Positions 24,159-32,044 of a stretch of 64,000 bases of DNA are shown here, one piece after another (within the stretch, counting starts at the first letter, position 1; the number at the start of each line of letters is the position of its first letter). The notes beneath the pieces are model-generated. The model was not told the DNA's origin. It saw only the letters and a list, made by a program, of their open reading frames with translations, and did no database searches. Location of the stretch: positions 62,001-126,000 of the forward strand of contig CP065010.1 of assembly GCA_016699775.1 (NCBI GenBank), in the 5' to 3' direction. This stretch comes from Candidatus Falkowbacteria bacterium. Lineage in GTDB: Bacteria > Patescibacteriota > Patescibacteriia > Patescibacteriales > Patescibacteriaceae. The translations under genes and the position numbers were made by a program.

Positions 24159-25526
24159 CTATTTAATTTCTTTTCCCCAAATGTTTTCGTTTATCCCTGG
24201 GCCAATTGGGTTGTAACCATTTAAAATTTCAGTGCTATCATCATATCCATCACCATCAGTGTCTGGATTGTTTTTGTCAGTACCATATGCAGCTTCCAGG
24301 TGATCTTGTATATCGTCATTATCACTGTCTATATAATCAGTAGCAACATTATCTTGAGTAAACTCCATGCCTCCAAACATGCCTTGACCTGCACTAAAGA
24401 GGGCTACAATAAATTCCTCAAAGTTTTTTGTTGGAGTTGGAACTTCAATTGCAACTGGTTGATTATAGTTTTTAACTTGCAAAGTAAGATCTGATATTAT
24501 ATTTCCTTCAGTATCATTGATATTTTTAAAGATTGAGGAGACGGTTAATTTATAGGGTAAATAATCTTTTTTACCTATCCATATTTCACCTGTTGGAGTA
24601 TCGGTTTTTTCTAAATCTTCATCCATCTTTGCCAGGTCTTCGGCGGTAAAAGTTTTTTGCCCCATAATGGTATTTGCTGTTTGAACAAATCTTTTAATTC
24701 CTTCCTTATCAATAATATAGCGATAGTGCCACATCTTCCTGCCATCAATAGTTTCTGTTGGCAAAGTTTGAGTAACTTTAATAACTTGTGCTTTGAAAAA
24801 TTCATCACGCAGTTGTTTAATTTTTTCCGGATTTAATTCGTTTTCAATTGATTCTTTCTTCTCTATTAACTCTTCTGTATTAAATTGTTCATCAATCTGT
24901 TTTTGTTCAATTTTAAGCCAGGTATTTTCTATAGGCTTCAAACTAAATAAACCAAAATCGGGGGCACTTGTTAAGCGAATATAAAAAGCTTTTTCAATAT
25001 TTCTAAATTCAAGGCCAAGTTTTCCGTTTTCCTTAAAGGCTTTGATGTCAGTGGTAAAAGCAAAGCTATTTTGTGGATTTTCAACTTGACGTAAATCAGA
25101 GATTCCATTAAATACGATTGAAAATTCTTCGTTTGAAGAGTTTGAGCTTGATTTGTCTAAGGGAATTATTAAATTATTTTCTAAGGCCACTTTATCAACT
25201 GAGAGCACTAAATTTCCAGAATAATCAATGGTCGTTATTTCCGGAATTTTCAGCGCCATTTTTTGTAATACTTTTTCTGGGGCTGGGAAAAAATACATAT
25301 AACCAAACACACCACAAGCCCCAAGTAGGAGTAAGCTTAAGATGCTAATAACTAACCATTTAATTTTTTTAGTTGCTGGATGAGCGGTTATGGGTTGAAT
25401 TGATGGGATTGCTGAGAAAGGAGGGACTGCAGCTGGAGAAAGTGGCGGTATGGGATTTAGTTTCTGGTTTGGTGACATCTCTAGAGTTGTGTCCTTTGGC
25501 GGATTTTGTAAATTTTGATTATCCAT
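24159..25526 (-). CDS. Membrane-anchored extracellular protein with calcium-binding repeats
   Basis: 455 residues. A Pro-rich cytoplasmic N terminus is followed by one helix (WLVISILSLLLLGACGVFGYMYFF) and a large exposed region with an LppX/LolA-like beta architecture (TIDYSGNLVLSV; WHYRYIIDKEGIKRFV; PTGEIWIGKKDYLPYKLTV). The C terminus has thrombospondin type 3-like calcium motifs (DSDNDDIQDHLEAAYGTD; NPDTDGDGYDDSTEI; NGYNP). Proteins of this layout are common on Patescibacteria surfaces; the ligand is unknown. The same calcium module recurs in the gene at 43465. Confidence 0.8.
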   Translation of the reverse strand: MDNQNLQNPPKDTTLEMSPNQKLNPIPPLSPAAVPPFSAIPSIQPITAHPATKKIKWLVISILSLLLLGACGVFGYMYFFPAPEKVLQKMALKIPEITTIDYSGNLVLSVDKVALENNLIIPLDKSSSNSSNEEFSIVFNGISDLRQVENPQNSFAFTTDIKAFKENGKLGLEFRNIEKAFYIRLTSAPDFGLFSLKPIENTWLKIEQKQIDEQFNTEELIEKKESIENELNPEKIKQLRDEFFKAQVIKVTQTLPTETIDGRKMWHYRYIIDKEGIKRFVQTANTIMGQKTFTAEDLAKMDEDLEKTDTPTGEIWIGKKDYLPYKLTVSSIFKNINDTEGNIISDLTLQVKNYNQPVAIEVPTPTKNFEEFIVALFSAGQGMFGGMEFTQDNVATDYIDSDNDDIQDHLEAAYGTDKNNPDTDGDGYDDSTEILNGYNPIGPGINENIWGKEIK

Positions 25527-25783
25527 AATAGTAAAAATGATAATAATAGTCTATATATAGTATACATGTTTCGTTAGATAAAAGCAGTAGATATCTCTAG
25601 ATGTTCTAGTCTTAAATACGAAAATTATATGCCTGGGGTGTAATGATTGCAAAACATAAAAAAATTCAAACCTTACATAAATATAAAGAATATACAAGTA
25701 AATATAGGTAGCTAAAAGATACAATAAGTAGTCTTTCATAGAGATCTAGGCTGATTTAATGAATTGAGCTATGATTAAGTCAT

Positions 25784-26272
25784 ATGAAACAAAAAAAAGT
25801 TAGCCAAACCTTTACCAGAAATTTTATTTTTGGTGCAGAGGATAGTTTAGTTTCAACTGTTGGTTTATTATCGGGCGTGGCTTTTGCTGGTGTTGGACGA
25901 TCAACGATTATTTTAACTGGAGTTATTTTAATTTTTGTTGAGGCTTTTTCAATGGGGGTTGGTAGTTATTTGACTGAATATATTATTCGCCCAAGTGACA
26001 ATGTAAAACAAAAAATACCGACTACAGCTGGTATCGTAATGTTTATATCATATATTATTTCAGGCGGAATCCCACTTTCTCCGTATATATTTTTTTCGGG
26101 CACGTTGGCTTTAACGCTTTCAATTATTTTTTCTCTAGTGGCTTTAATTTGTCTGGGAATTGTCAGTAGCGTATTGTCAAAAACAAATATGGTAAAAAAT
26201 ACTTTACGTATGTTTGTATTAGGGGGTAGTGCTATTGCTATTGGTCTTGTGGTTGGTATTATTTTAAAGTAA
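25784..26272 (+). CDS. VIT/CCC1-family metal transporter
   Basis: 162 residues with five hydrophobic helices. RNFIFGAEDSLVSTVGLLSGVAFAG is the helix 1 signature of the vacuolar iron transporter family, and EAFSMGVGSYLTEY contains the conserved acidic and methionine residues of helix 2. The family moves Fe2+ or Mn2+ out of the cytosol. The short cytoplasmic ferritin-like loop seen in larger members is absent, as in compact bacterial forms. No SD; monocistronic. Confidence 0.9.
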   Translation: MKQKKVSQTFTRNFIFGAEDSLVSTVGLLSGVAFAGVGRSTIILTGVILIFVEAFSMGVGSYLTEYIIRPSDNVKQKIPTTAGIVMFISYIISGGIPLSPYIFFSGTLALTLSIIFSLVALICLGIVSSVLSKTNMVKNTLRMFVLGGSAIAIGLVVGIILK

Positions 26273-26335
26273 TTATTAATCTTGTCTTGGCTATATTGAA
26301 AAAACCGCCATATGTGTGTATGTTACTTTTTGATA

Positions 26336-26364
26336 TTGACTGATTTTAGCTAGTTAATTATACT
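26336..26364 (+). promoter_or_regulatory. Promoter for a non-coding or leader RNA
   Basis: TTGACT at 26336-26341, 17 bp, TATACT at 26359-26364. It reads into a 270-nt stretch with no gene but with a terminator at 26611. Confidence 0.7.
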
Positions 26365-26370
26365 GAACAT

Positions 26371-26640
26371 AGCTCATTAAATATAATATATACAGGTATA
26401 TACCAGTGCAGTCCCAATGGGAATTAGCAATATGAATTTTGAACAGGAATAACTTCACGGTATTGTATTTTGTATATATATTTTCATGAAAATACTTAAA
26501 AAAATTGAGCTCACTCAGCTTAAAATAAACGGCAAAAAGTCTTTTTAAAAAAGGAGGGTATCATGACAGGTCATTGAATAAAAGTTAAAGAGGGTTTTGA
26601 CAAGACCGAGAGCCTATACCTTTGCGTATAGGCTTTTTTT
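26371..26640 (+). ncRNA. Predicted 270-nt RNA with strong SD and a four-codon ORF
   Basis: Lies between the promoter at 26336 and a terminator. It contains AAAAAAGGAGGG, a near-perfect SD, 5 nt before ATGACAGGTCATTGA (26563-26577), which encodes only MTGH. It may be the remnant of a lost accessory gene, a leader-peptide RNA, or a small RNA exposing an SD. The 488-nt gap between genes holds nothing else I can support. Confidence 0.45.
26611..26640 (+). terminator. Terminator
   Basis: AGCCTATAC pairs with GTATAGGCT, followed by seven T residues. Confidence 0.88.
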
Positions 26641-26760
26641 ATTTTCCTATTAAATTTTTTAATGTATTAGAGATATCATAGTAATTCCATATTGACACAG
26701 CAATAAAAAAATAGTAGTTTGACAGGAGTTATTTAAAAATTTAACCAATGGAGGTTTGAA

Positions 26761-27069
26761 ATGGTAAATACACAGAGTAATAGGGTTGACTTTGTTTGTG
26801 ATGATAATTGTCATGACCTACTTATAAAAGTGTATAAAGTAAAAAAAGTGAATAACCCAGTTACTTTCTCTGTGCAGTTTTTCGTCGAAAATGATTGCAC
26901 AGATAATTTACGAGAAGTCCCTGCTATGACTGGATTTCAATCAGTAACAATGGCTCTTGAAGAAGCTAAAAATTTATTAATGAAAGACAATGGAAACTTA
27001 AATATACAAAGTATATATATCAAATTTTTGTACGCCAGCTATATAATAATTCTTGGGCGTATAAAGTAG
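26761..27069 (+). CDS. Small accessory protein, probably frameshifted
   Basis: 102 residues as read, not recognised. The first 80 residues (MVNTQSNRVDFVCDDNCHDLL... ALEEAKNLLMKDNGN) look like a normal soluble protein with regular codon use, set by a strong SD (GGAGG). After about 26985 the frame turns into an odd hydrophobic tail, while another frame continues in protein-like style (KVVDTLDHIELVIEYNPANEEAALCL) to a TAG at 27177-27179. A single-base frameshift near 26990 is therefore likely, and the ancestral gene would span 26761-27179. A terminator follows. Confidence 0.6.
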   Translation: MVNTQSNRVDFVCDDNCHDLLIKVYKVKKVNNPVTFSVQFFVENDCTDNLREVPAMTGFQSVTMALEEAKNLLMKDNGNLNIQSIYIKFLYASYIIILGRIK

Positions 27070-27188
27070 TTGATACATTAGATCATATAGAGTTGGTAAT
27101 AGAATATAACCCCGCCAACGAAGAAGCTGCCTTGTGTTTGGCAGTTGAGTATCTAAGAGAATACTTGGAAAGTGTTTAGACAAATTCA

Positions 27189-27222
27189 AAAGGCAGTTAC
27201 GAACATCGTGACTGCCTTTTTT
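27189..27222. terminator. Terminator, probably bidirectional
   Basis: AAGGCAGT pairs with ACTGCCTT around 15 nt, then T residues; it serves the 26761 gene and lies downstream of the minus-strand gene ending at 27277. Confidence 0.85.
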
Positions 27223-27276
27223 CATAAATAAACGAGAGATTTATGAGAGAATGTTTTGATATTAGATAGCTATGTA

Positions 27277-28464
27277 TTACTTAATTGTATTGGGACTAGG
27301 GTTAGGATACGAAGTCAAATATTTTTTTCCGTATCTGATTGCTGCCTCAACATTAATTTTACCATAACCTACTTCATTATTTCTGACACCTTGGTTGGAA
27401 GCGGTGGCTCTGGCAAAGTCAACAGCTTGAGGAAAGGTGCAGTTTGTACTATTCATTATTTGTTTGAGTTTAGAGGCTACTACTGCAGTGGTGCCACTTA
27501 AGTAATTGACATGAGCTGTTCCGGATATAAAGGTGCCAATATCAATAGGGCTATTAACTGTAATATAACCACTTGTTGACACTTCAGATATACTATATCG
27601 TTGGTACACATTTCCAACACTGCCTTGTAGGTTTAACCAAACTTGCCAACCAACTCTGACGTGTTGTGCTAAAGTAGAGTTATAAATTTTTGTGTAATTT
27701 CCAGTTTTGGTGATTGAACTAACAGTATAGTTCATTTGTGGCTCAGGGTTAACATATTGAACCTCAACTGAATCAATAAAATCTAGCTTATTTCCTCTGG
27801 TCCAATCATTAGTTACATATCCACCTCCAACTAAAGCCATTTTATAATTACTACTAGAATTATAGGTGTTCGGAAAGGGGTTAGATAAATTAATATAGGG
27901 CATTACAAGATTAAGGCCATTAGGTTCCGGATATTCAGTGGCAATTAAGCTATTGATTGCCTGATAGTTAGCTGTTGGTATGACAATAATGGGCCATTTT
28001 TCAGGGGGAAGTTCTTTATATTTTTCAGACATTGCATTAAACACAGTGCGAACTGGAGTGTCCCCGTCATTCCAATATTCAAAATTATCTTCATTTAAAA
28101 AGGGATCAATATTTTTTGCAACAGCTTCAATATATGGACCTTCATACAACGCAATAATTTGAATGCCTTCTTGCCTGGAGTTTTGCTCAAGTGAGTTATC
28201 TATTGAGATTGGAGTTGGTGAAATTTGGGGAGTTGTTGAAGAATTGGTCTCCTGGTTAATTGGTGAAATTTTTTGATTTTTTTTAACTCGTTTATTTGAA
28301 TTATTAAGTATTTTTTCTTTAAGGATAGATAACGTGGTATCAATCTTGGCAATAAGGCTTTTTTTATTATTTTGAGCCAGAGATTTTGTGGGGCTAAAAA
28401 TAATTGTAAAGATTGAAAATACAATAACTGAGATAAGAATGATTAACAAGGTTTTTTTTGACAT
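27277..28464 (-). CDS. Secreted protein with subtilase-like C-terminal segment
   Basis: 395 residues with an N-terminal signal anchor (LLIILISVIVFSIFTIIF) and a Ser/Thr/Pro linker. The final 70 residues (HVNYLSGTTAVVASKLKQIMNS ... GVRNNEVGYGKINVEAAI) match the serine-containing segment of S8 subtilases, where GTSxAxxxVA and GYGxV are typical. The expected catalytic Asp and His segments were not found, so this is either a diverged pseudo-protease or a protein that kept only that subdomain. The central region (about 100-300) is unrecognised. Confidence 0.6.
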   Translation of the reverse strand: MSKKTLLIILISVIVFSIFTIIFSPTKSLAQNNKKSLIAKIDTTLSILKEKILNNSNKRVKKNQKISPINQETNSSTTPQISPTPISIDNSLEQNSRQEGIQIIALYEGPYIEAVAKNIDPFLNEDNFEYWNDGDTPVRTVFNAMSEKYKELPPEKWPIIVIPTANYQAINSLIATEYPEPNGLNLVMPYINLSNPFPNTYNSSSNYKMALVGGGYVTNDWTRGNKLDFIDSVEVQYVNPEPQMNYTVSSITKTGNYTKIYNSTLAQHVRVGWQVWLNLQGSVGNVYQRYSISEVSTSGYITVNSPIDIGTFISGTAHVNYLSGTTAVVASKLKQIMNSTNCTFPQAVDFARATASNQGVRNNEVGYGKINVEAAIRYGKKYLTSYPNPSPNTIK

Positions 28465-28534
28465 AGAATATAATAAGTAAGTATACCTATATTATACATT
28501 AGTTAAGAAAAAAAAGTATATATTATATTTTTCA

Positions 28535-28570
28535 ATAAAAAATACCCCAAGATTAGGGATATTTTTTTAT
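28535..28570. terminator. Terminator of the LRR lipoprotein gene
   Basis: AATACCCC pairs with GGGATATT with T runs on both sides; it lies just downstream of the minus-strand LRR gene. Confidence 0.75.
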
Positions 28571-28592
28571 TAAGTCTGAATAATATTTTTAA

Positions 28593-29120
28593 TTATAGAA
28601 TAAATTGTGTGTTAGGGAGGCGTTGTTTAATATAATCTAAGTCTTGCTGTGAGTAGTTATTTCCTGAGAGATTCATAGTTTTAAGATTTTTTAAATTTCC
28701 AAGTTCATTTGGTAGACCCGTTAATTGATTATTGGAAAGATCCAGTGTTTCTAAATTACTTAATTGTCCGACTTCTGCTGGAACTCCGGTCATTAGGTTA
28801 TTACTGGCTTTTAAAATTCTTAAATTTTTTAAAAAGCGAATTTCACCCGGAAGCGCACCAGTTAATTGATTATTAGAAAGGTCGAGAACTTCGGTGTTAG
28901 TTTGATTGAAGATTGTTGATGGTACTTTTTCTAATTTTTGATTGCTGAGGTTGATCGTTTGATTATTATCGGTGTTAGTTTTTTTGACTGGTTCTTTTTC
29001 TTCTTTTGTATTATCAGATACATCATTTTTCGTTTCTTTTGGTATGCTATCAGACGAAATTGTGCAGCCACTTAAGATAATTGAGACAACTAAGATTATG
29101 GGTAAGATTATTTTCTTCAT
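28593..29120 (-). CDS. Leucine-rich-repeat lipoprotein
   Basis: 175 residues. A lipoprotein signal peptide ends in the lipobox ILSGC (Cys19), so the protein is probably lipid-anchored outside the membrane. After a charged linker there are about four LRR units with the consensus LxxLxxLDLSNNQLTGLPxELGxL (for example NLETLDLSNNQLTGLP and NLKTMNLSGNNYS). LRRs mediate protein binding; the partner is unknown. Confidence 0.85.
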   Translation of the reverse strand: MKKIILPIILVVSIILSGCTISSDSIPKETKNDVSDNTKEEKEPVKKTNTDNNQTINLSNQKLEKVPSTIFNQTNTEVLDLSNNQLTGALPGEIRFLKNLRILKASNNLMTGVPAEVGQLSNLETLDLSNNQLTGLPNELGNLKNLKTMNLSGNNYSQQDLDYIKQRLPNTQFIL

Positions 29121-29306
29121 ATATTTAGATTAAAGTAGCTTAAGCTGAACTTACAGTAAGTATAGAGTAGCACGGTAAAAGTATAATTGATATATTTAGT
29201 TTTTCTATGATCGAAGTTTTGTTTTTATATGTGTTAAGATATATTTTTTGATATATAGGCCTAGATTAGTAGAGAATGCAACATGTGTGCATATTACCTC
29301 TGCTTC

Positions 29307-29335
29307 TTGACAAACGCAACTCAGTTGCGTATAAT
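29307..29335 (+). promoter_or_regulatory. Zur-operon promoter with embedded operator
   Basis: TTGACA at 29307-29312, exactly 17 bp, TATAAT at 29330-29335. The spacer is filled by CGCAACTCAGTTGCG (29315-29329), a perfect 7-1-7 palindrome, so a repressor bound there would block RNA polymerase. Transcription should start within a few bases of the ATG at 29344. Confidence 0.85.
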
Positions 29336-29343
29336 TTGGTTAT

Positions 29344-29769
29344 ATGAAAAGTGCACAAGATATTTTACTGTGCTTATCACAGCAGGGATATAAGAAAACC
29401 AAATTAAGGGAGATGCTTGTCTCTTTGTTTGAGCATTTAAAAAAGCCGCTATCGGCTCTTGAGATACAGGCTTTTCTTAAAAAAAAGAAGTTATTGTTAA
29501 ATAAAACAACCGTCTATCGAGAACTACAATTTTTGCGTGAACAGCGAGTGATTGTAGAGATTGATTTTGGTGATGGTAAAAAACGATATGAAATGGCTGG
29601 ATTACCACATCATCATCACTTGGTTTGTGATAAGTGTCGGTCGGTAGAGGATGTTTTTATTGAACAGGATTTAATGACCGTTGAGAAAAAAATAAAACAG
29701 ACAACGTCTTTTTTTGTTAAGAGACATAGCTTAGAATTTTTTGGTTTATGTAAACATTGTCTTAATTAA
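29344..29769 (+). CDS. Fur-family metalloregulator, probably Zur
   Basis: 141 residues. The N-terminal winged helix (SAQDILLCLSQQGYKKTKLREMLVSLF; NKTTVYRELQFLREQRVI) is followed by the metal-binding domain with HHHHLVCDKC and a second CxxC at the end (GLCKHC), which form the structural zinc site. Fur-family proteins repress transport genes when loaded with metal. The next gene, 9 nt away, is a ZIP zinc transporter, so zinc regulation (Zur) fits best. The operator palindrome lies in its own promoter, so it is probably autoregulated. The mRNA is predicted to be leaderless. Confidence 0.88.
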   Translation: MKSAQDILLCLSQQGYKKTKLREMLVSLFEHLKKPLSALEIQAFLKKKKLLLNKTTVYRELQFLREQRVIVEIDFGDGKKRYEMAGLPHHHHLVCDKCRSVEDVFIEQDLMTVEKKIKQTTSFFVKRHSLEFFGLCKHCLN

Positions 29770-29778
29770 ATAACTCCA

Positions 29779-30450
29779 ATGACAACTCATCATTTACTTG
29801 GATCAAATCGCTATACCTTGTCATTCTTGGTTGGCATGGTTGCAGCTAATTTCGCTATTCATTTACTGCCGGAAGCTTTTGGAGACTCTGATATTTCTCC
29901 GTGGTTGGTGAGTATTGCTTTGATAGGTGGTGTGGCATTGCAATATTCTCTGCATCGATATCTTAGCCCAACAAAAAAAACTGGCAATCAATTTTTATTG
30001 TTTCTTCATATTCATAATGTAACTGATGGTTTAACAATTGGTTTAGCCTTTTTGGCTCATGTCAGTTTGGGAATATTTACTACAGTGGCAATCATGATTC
30101 ATGACATCGTTCATAAAATTATTGGTTTTGGATTTTTGAGATCAGCTGGTGACTCAGTAAGAAAAGCCTTTTTAAAAATCATGACTACTTTTATTAGTAT
30201 CTTGGTTGGATTACTGTTAATGCTGGTTTTTCGACCAGACCATGAGTTTAGTGTTATTGGCGGAGGGTTTGCTGCTGGATCCTTGGCATATGTAGTTATG
30301 CTTTTACTAAAAGAGGTCTTTGGGAAAAAGGCCATTGTGCCTCGACGCTATGAAACCTTATTAAAGTCGGCTTTTTTTGGTTTAGGTGGGGTCGTGATGG
30401 TTGTTATAATTTTGTTACTTCAGGCTTATGCCCCTGAATCCAGTCATTAG
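29779..30450 (+). CDS. ZIP-family divalent metal transporter
   Basis: 223 residues, about seven helices. It has the ZIP signatures HLLPEAFGD (helix 2), HIHNVTDGLTIGLAF (helix 4; HNxxDG metal site) and MIHDIVHKIIGFGFL (helix 5). ZIP proteins import Zn2+ or other divalent cations. It begins 9 nt after the Fur-family regulator without an SD, so both are expressed from the palindrome-controlled promoter and probably form a zinc-uptake operon. Confidence 0.88.
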   Translation: MTTHHLLGSNRYTLSFLVGMVAANFAIHLLPEAFGDSDISPWLVSIALIGGVALQYSLHRYLSPTKKTGNQFLLFLHIHNVTDGLTIGLAFLAHVSLGIFTTVAIMIHDIVHKIIGFGFLRSAGDSVRKAFLKIMTTFISILVGLLLMLVFRPDHEFSVIGGGFAAGSLAYVVMLLLKEVFGKKAIVPRRYETLLKSAFFGLGGVVMVVIILLLQAYAPESSH

Positions 30451-30500
30451 TATGGAGTTAATTTAATTATTTGAAGTAAACGAGGCTAGTGAATACTTTT

Positions 30501-30529
30501 TTGACAATTATGCTATTTTGCTATAGGAT
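30501..30529 (+). promoter_or_regulatory. Promoter of the 30578 gene
   Basis: TTGACA at 30501-30506; candidate -10 elements TATAGG (15-bp spacing) or TAGGAT (17-bp) around 30522-30529. Confidence 0.55.
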
Positions 30530-30577
30530 GTCTATAATTTGCTCATTGTAAACTTTAAACTTAAAAGGAGAATAGAC

Positions 30578-31078
30578 ATGATACATGTTCAAATACTTGA
30601 TGAGGAGCTTTGGTACCTCAATTTTGTCGATGGAATGACTTCTATTTTTTTCGAAAAAAATGACGAGATAAGGTCAGAAAAAATGTATAATTATTTCATG
30701 AAATTAATCGATGAAAAACCCGGAGAGCTTAAAGATCATTTTAGAAAATTTTATCAAGGCAGGTATCCTGATAGTGATGATGGAATAGATTTAAGAGATG
30801 GAATTGAAAGACGTCATGATTCCGCCCTTGGTAAGGCAATTCGAAAATTTCCTGATGAATTTTGGACTGCAGTTATTGCAGATATGATTATGTGGTCTAA
30901 GCAAGAAGGAAAAATCACTGATGCAAAAAAAATTGTGCATGAGTTAATAATACCCATGCATTCAGGAATAAAAGATCCAGATGTATTTAAGAAAAGAATT
31001 ATAAGTTATCTGGAAATCAGGTTACACACTTTTTCTGAAAATGAAAAAGAAAATCTGAGAAGTGAAGCCGGTTTTTGA
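30578..31078 (+). CDS. Hypothetical accessory protein
   Basis: 166 residues, not recognised. I start at the ATG at 30578, which follows AAAAGGAG by 8 nt; an upstream in-frame start lacks an SD. The protein is soluble, acidic and helical (DEFWTAVIADMIMWSKQEGKITDAKKIVHELI), with no signal peptide or cysteines. It carries the strong SD typical of accessory genes in this window and has its own promoter and terminator. Confidence 0.65.
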   Translation: MIHVQILDEELWYLNFVDGMTSIFFEKNDEIRSEKMYNYFMKLIDEKPGELKDHFRKFYQGRYPDSDDGIDLRDGIERRHDSALGKAIRKFPDEFWTAVIADMIMWSKQEGKITDAKKIVHELIIPMHSGIKDPDVFKKRIISYLEIRLHTFSENEKENLRSEAGF

Positions 31079-31083
31079 AAAAT

Positions 31084-31138
31084 AAAAGCCTGTCTGTACT
31101 TGTCGCGATAGCGATTTTGTACGAACAGGCTCTTTTAT
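31084..31138. terminator. Bidirectional terminator between convergent genes
   Basis: AAAAGCCTGT pairs with ACAGGCTCTTTT; inside, GTAC pairs with GTAC and TCGC with GCGA. Confidence 0.8.
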
Positions 31139-31143
31139 TTTGT

Positions 31144-31941
31144 TTAGTCAATTGAGCAGAAGAATATTTTTTTTGCTTCTTTTTGATTTTTTACATCAGG
31201 ATTTATCAAGAAATATGATTTTTTTTCAAAATCAATTCCCACTAACTTTTTAGGCTGATCATGTTGCAATAGCATGGTTCTTGTAATGACTTTTCCCTGG
31301 TCAATTGGTTTACCGTTTTTAAATTTTTCAAACATATTTCTGAGCAGTAACTCTTTTAAACTACATACTCGAATATTGTTATCTAAAACGATTTGTTTGA
31401 GAATCGGGTCATTATTTAGTGCATCAAGTCGGATGGCTGACGCCTCTTTTGAACAACTCTGACCGGGAGTCCAGGCAGCGTATGTTCCTTTTCTTTCTGG
31501 CTCCTCACATAGATTATAATCTTCACCTTTTTCCACTTTAAATCTAAAAGGAAGTCCAAGATTGTTTTCAAGCATAAGCATCAGTGTCGTTATGTTGGTT
31601 ATTACAATCAGAAGAGATAATGCTTGACTATGGACCAATCTTGTTTGATCTATTCTTACCGACAAGACACCTTCATTGGTCATTGATTCCGGGAAAAATT
31701 CATTATAGAAATTGAGCCACTTGGTTCTTTCAGAAAAATAGTTTCGCCTTAATCCATTTACCATTTCTTCAAGCATTCTTTTGCCGGTGTTTGTCTCAGT
31801 TAGTATTTTGAGAAATTCCAGTGTTAGACCATTTGTTTCTAATATCTCGAAAAAATTCAATGGTAGTCCATTGGCCTCGAGATTTTTATAAAAATTATTA
31901 ATCTCAATTTTTCTTTGAATTTCTGTCTTATTAATAGGCAT
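31144..31941 (-). CDS. Hypothetical protein
   Basis: 265 residues, not recognised. The N-terminal part is charged and helical with two imperfect copies of NGL-x-L-x-F-x-x-IL (residues 24-45). One hydrophobic stretch (SLLIVITNITTLMLML, about residues 110-125) could be a membrane helix or a buried core. Three cysteines lie in the second half (NLCEEP, GQSCSKE, RVCSLKE) plus one near the end. A strong SD (GAAAGGAG) precedes the ATG. Convergent with the gene at 30578, sharing its terminator. Confidence 0.6.
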   Translation of the reverse strand: MPINKTEIQRKIEINNFYKNLEANGLPLNFFEILETNGLTLEFLKILTETNTGKRMLEEMVNGLRRNYFSERTKWLNFYNEFFPESMTNEGVLSVRIDQTRLVHSQALSLLIVITNITTLMLMLENNLGLPFRFKVEKGEDYNLCEEPERKGTYAAWTPGQSCSKEASAIRLDALNNDPILKQIVLDNNIRVCSLKELLLRNMFEKFKNGKPIDQGKVITRTMLLQHDQPKKLVGIDFEKKSYFLINPDVKNQKEAKKIFFCSID

Positions 31942-32044
31942 TATTCACTCCTTTCAAAAGTTTATTTTTTTAATATGCTAGGCTCTTTATAGCTGAAAAA
32001 TAGGCCATTGTCAAGATTGGCCTTATAGAAAAATAGAAAATATA

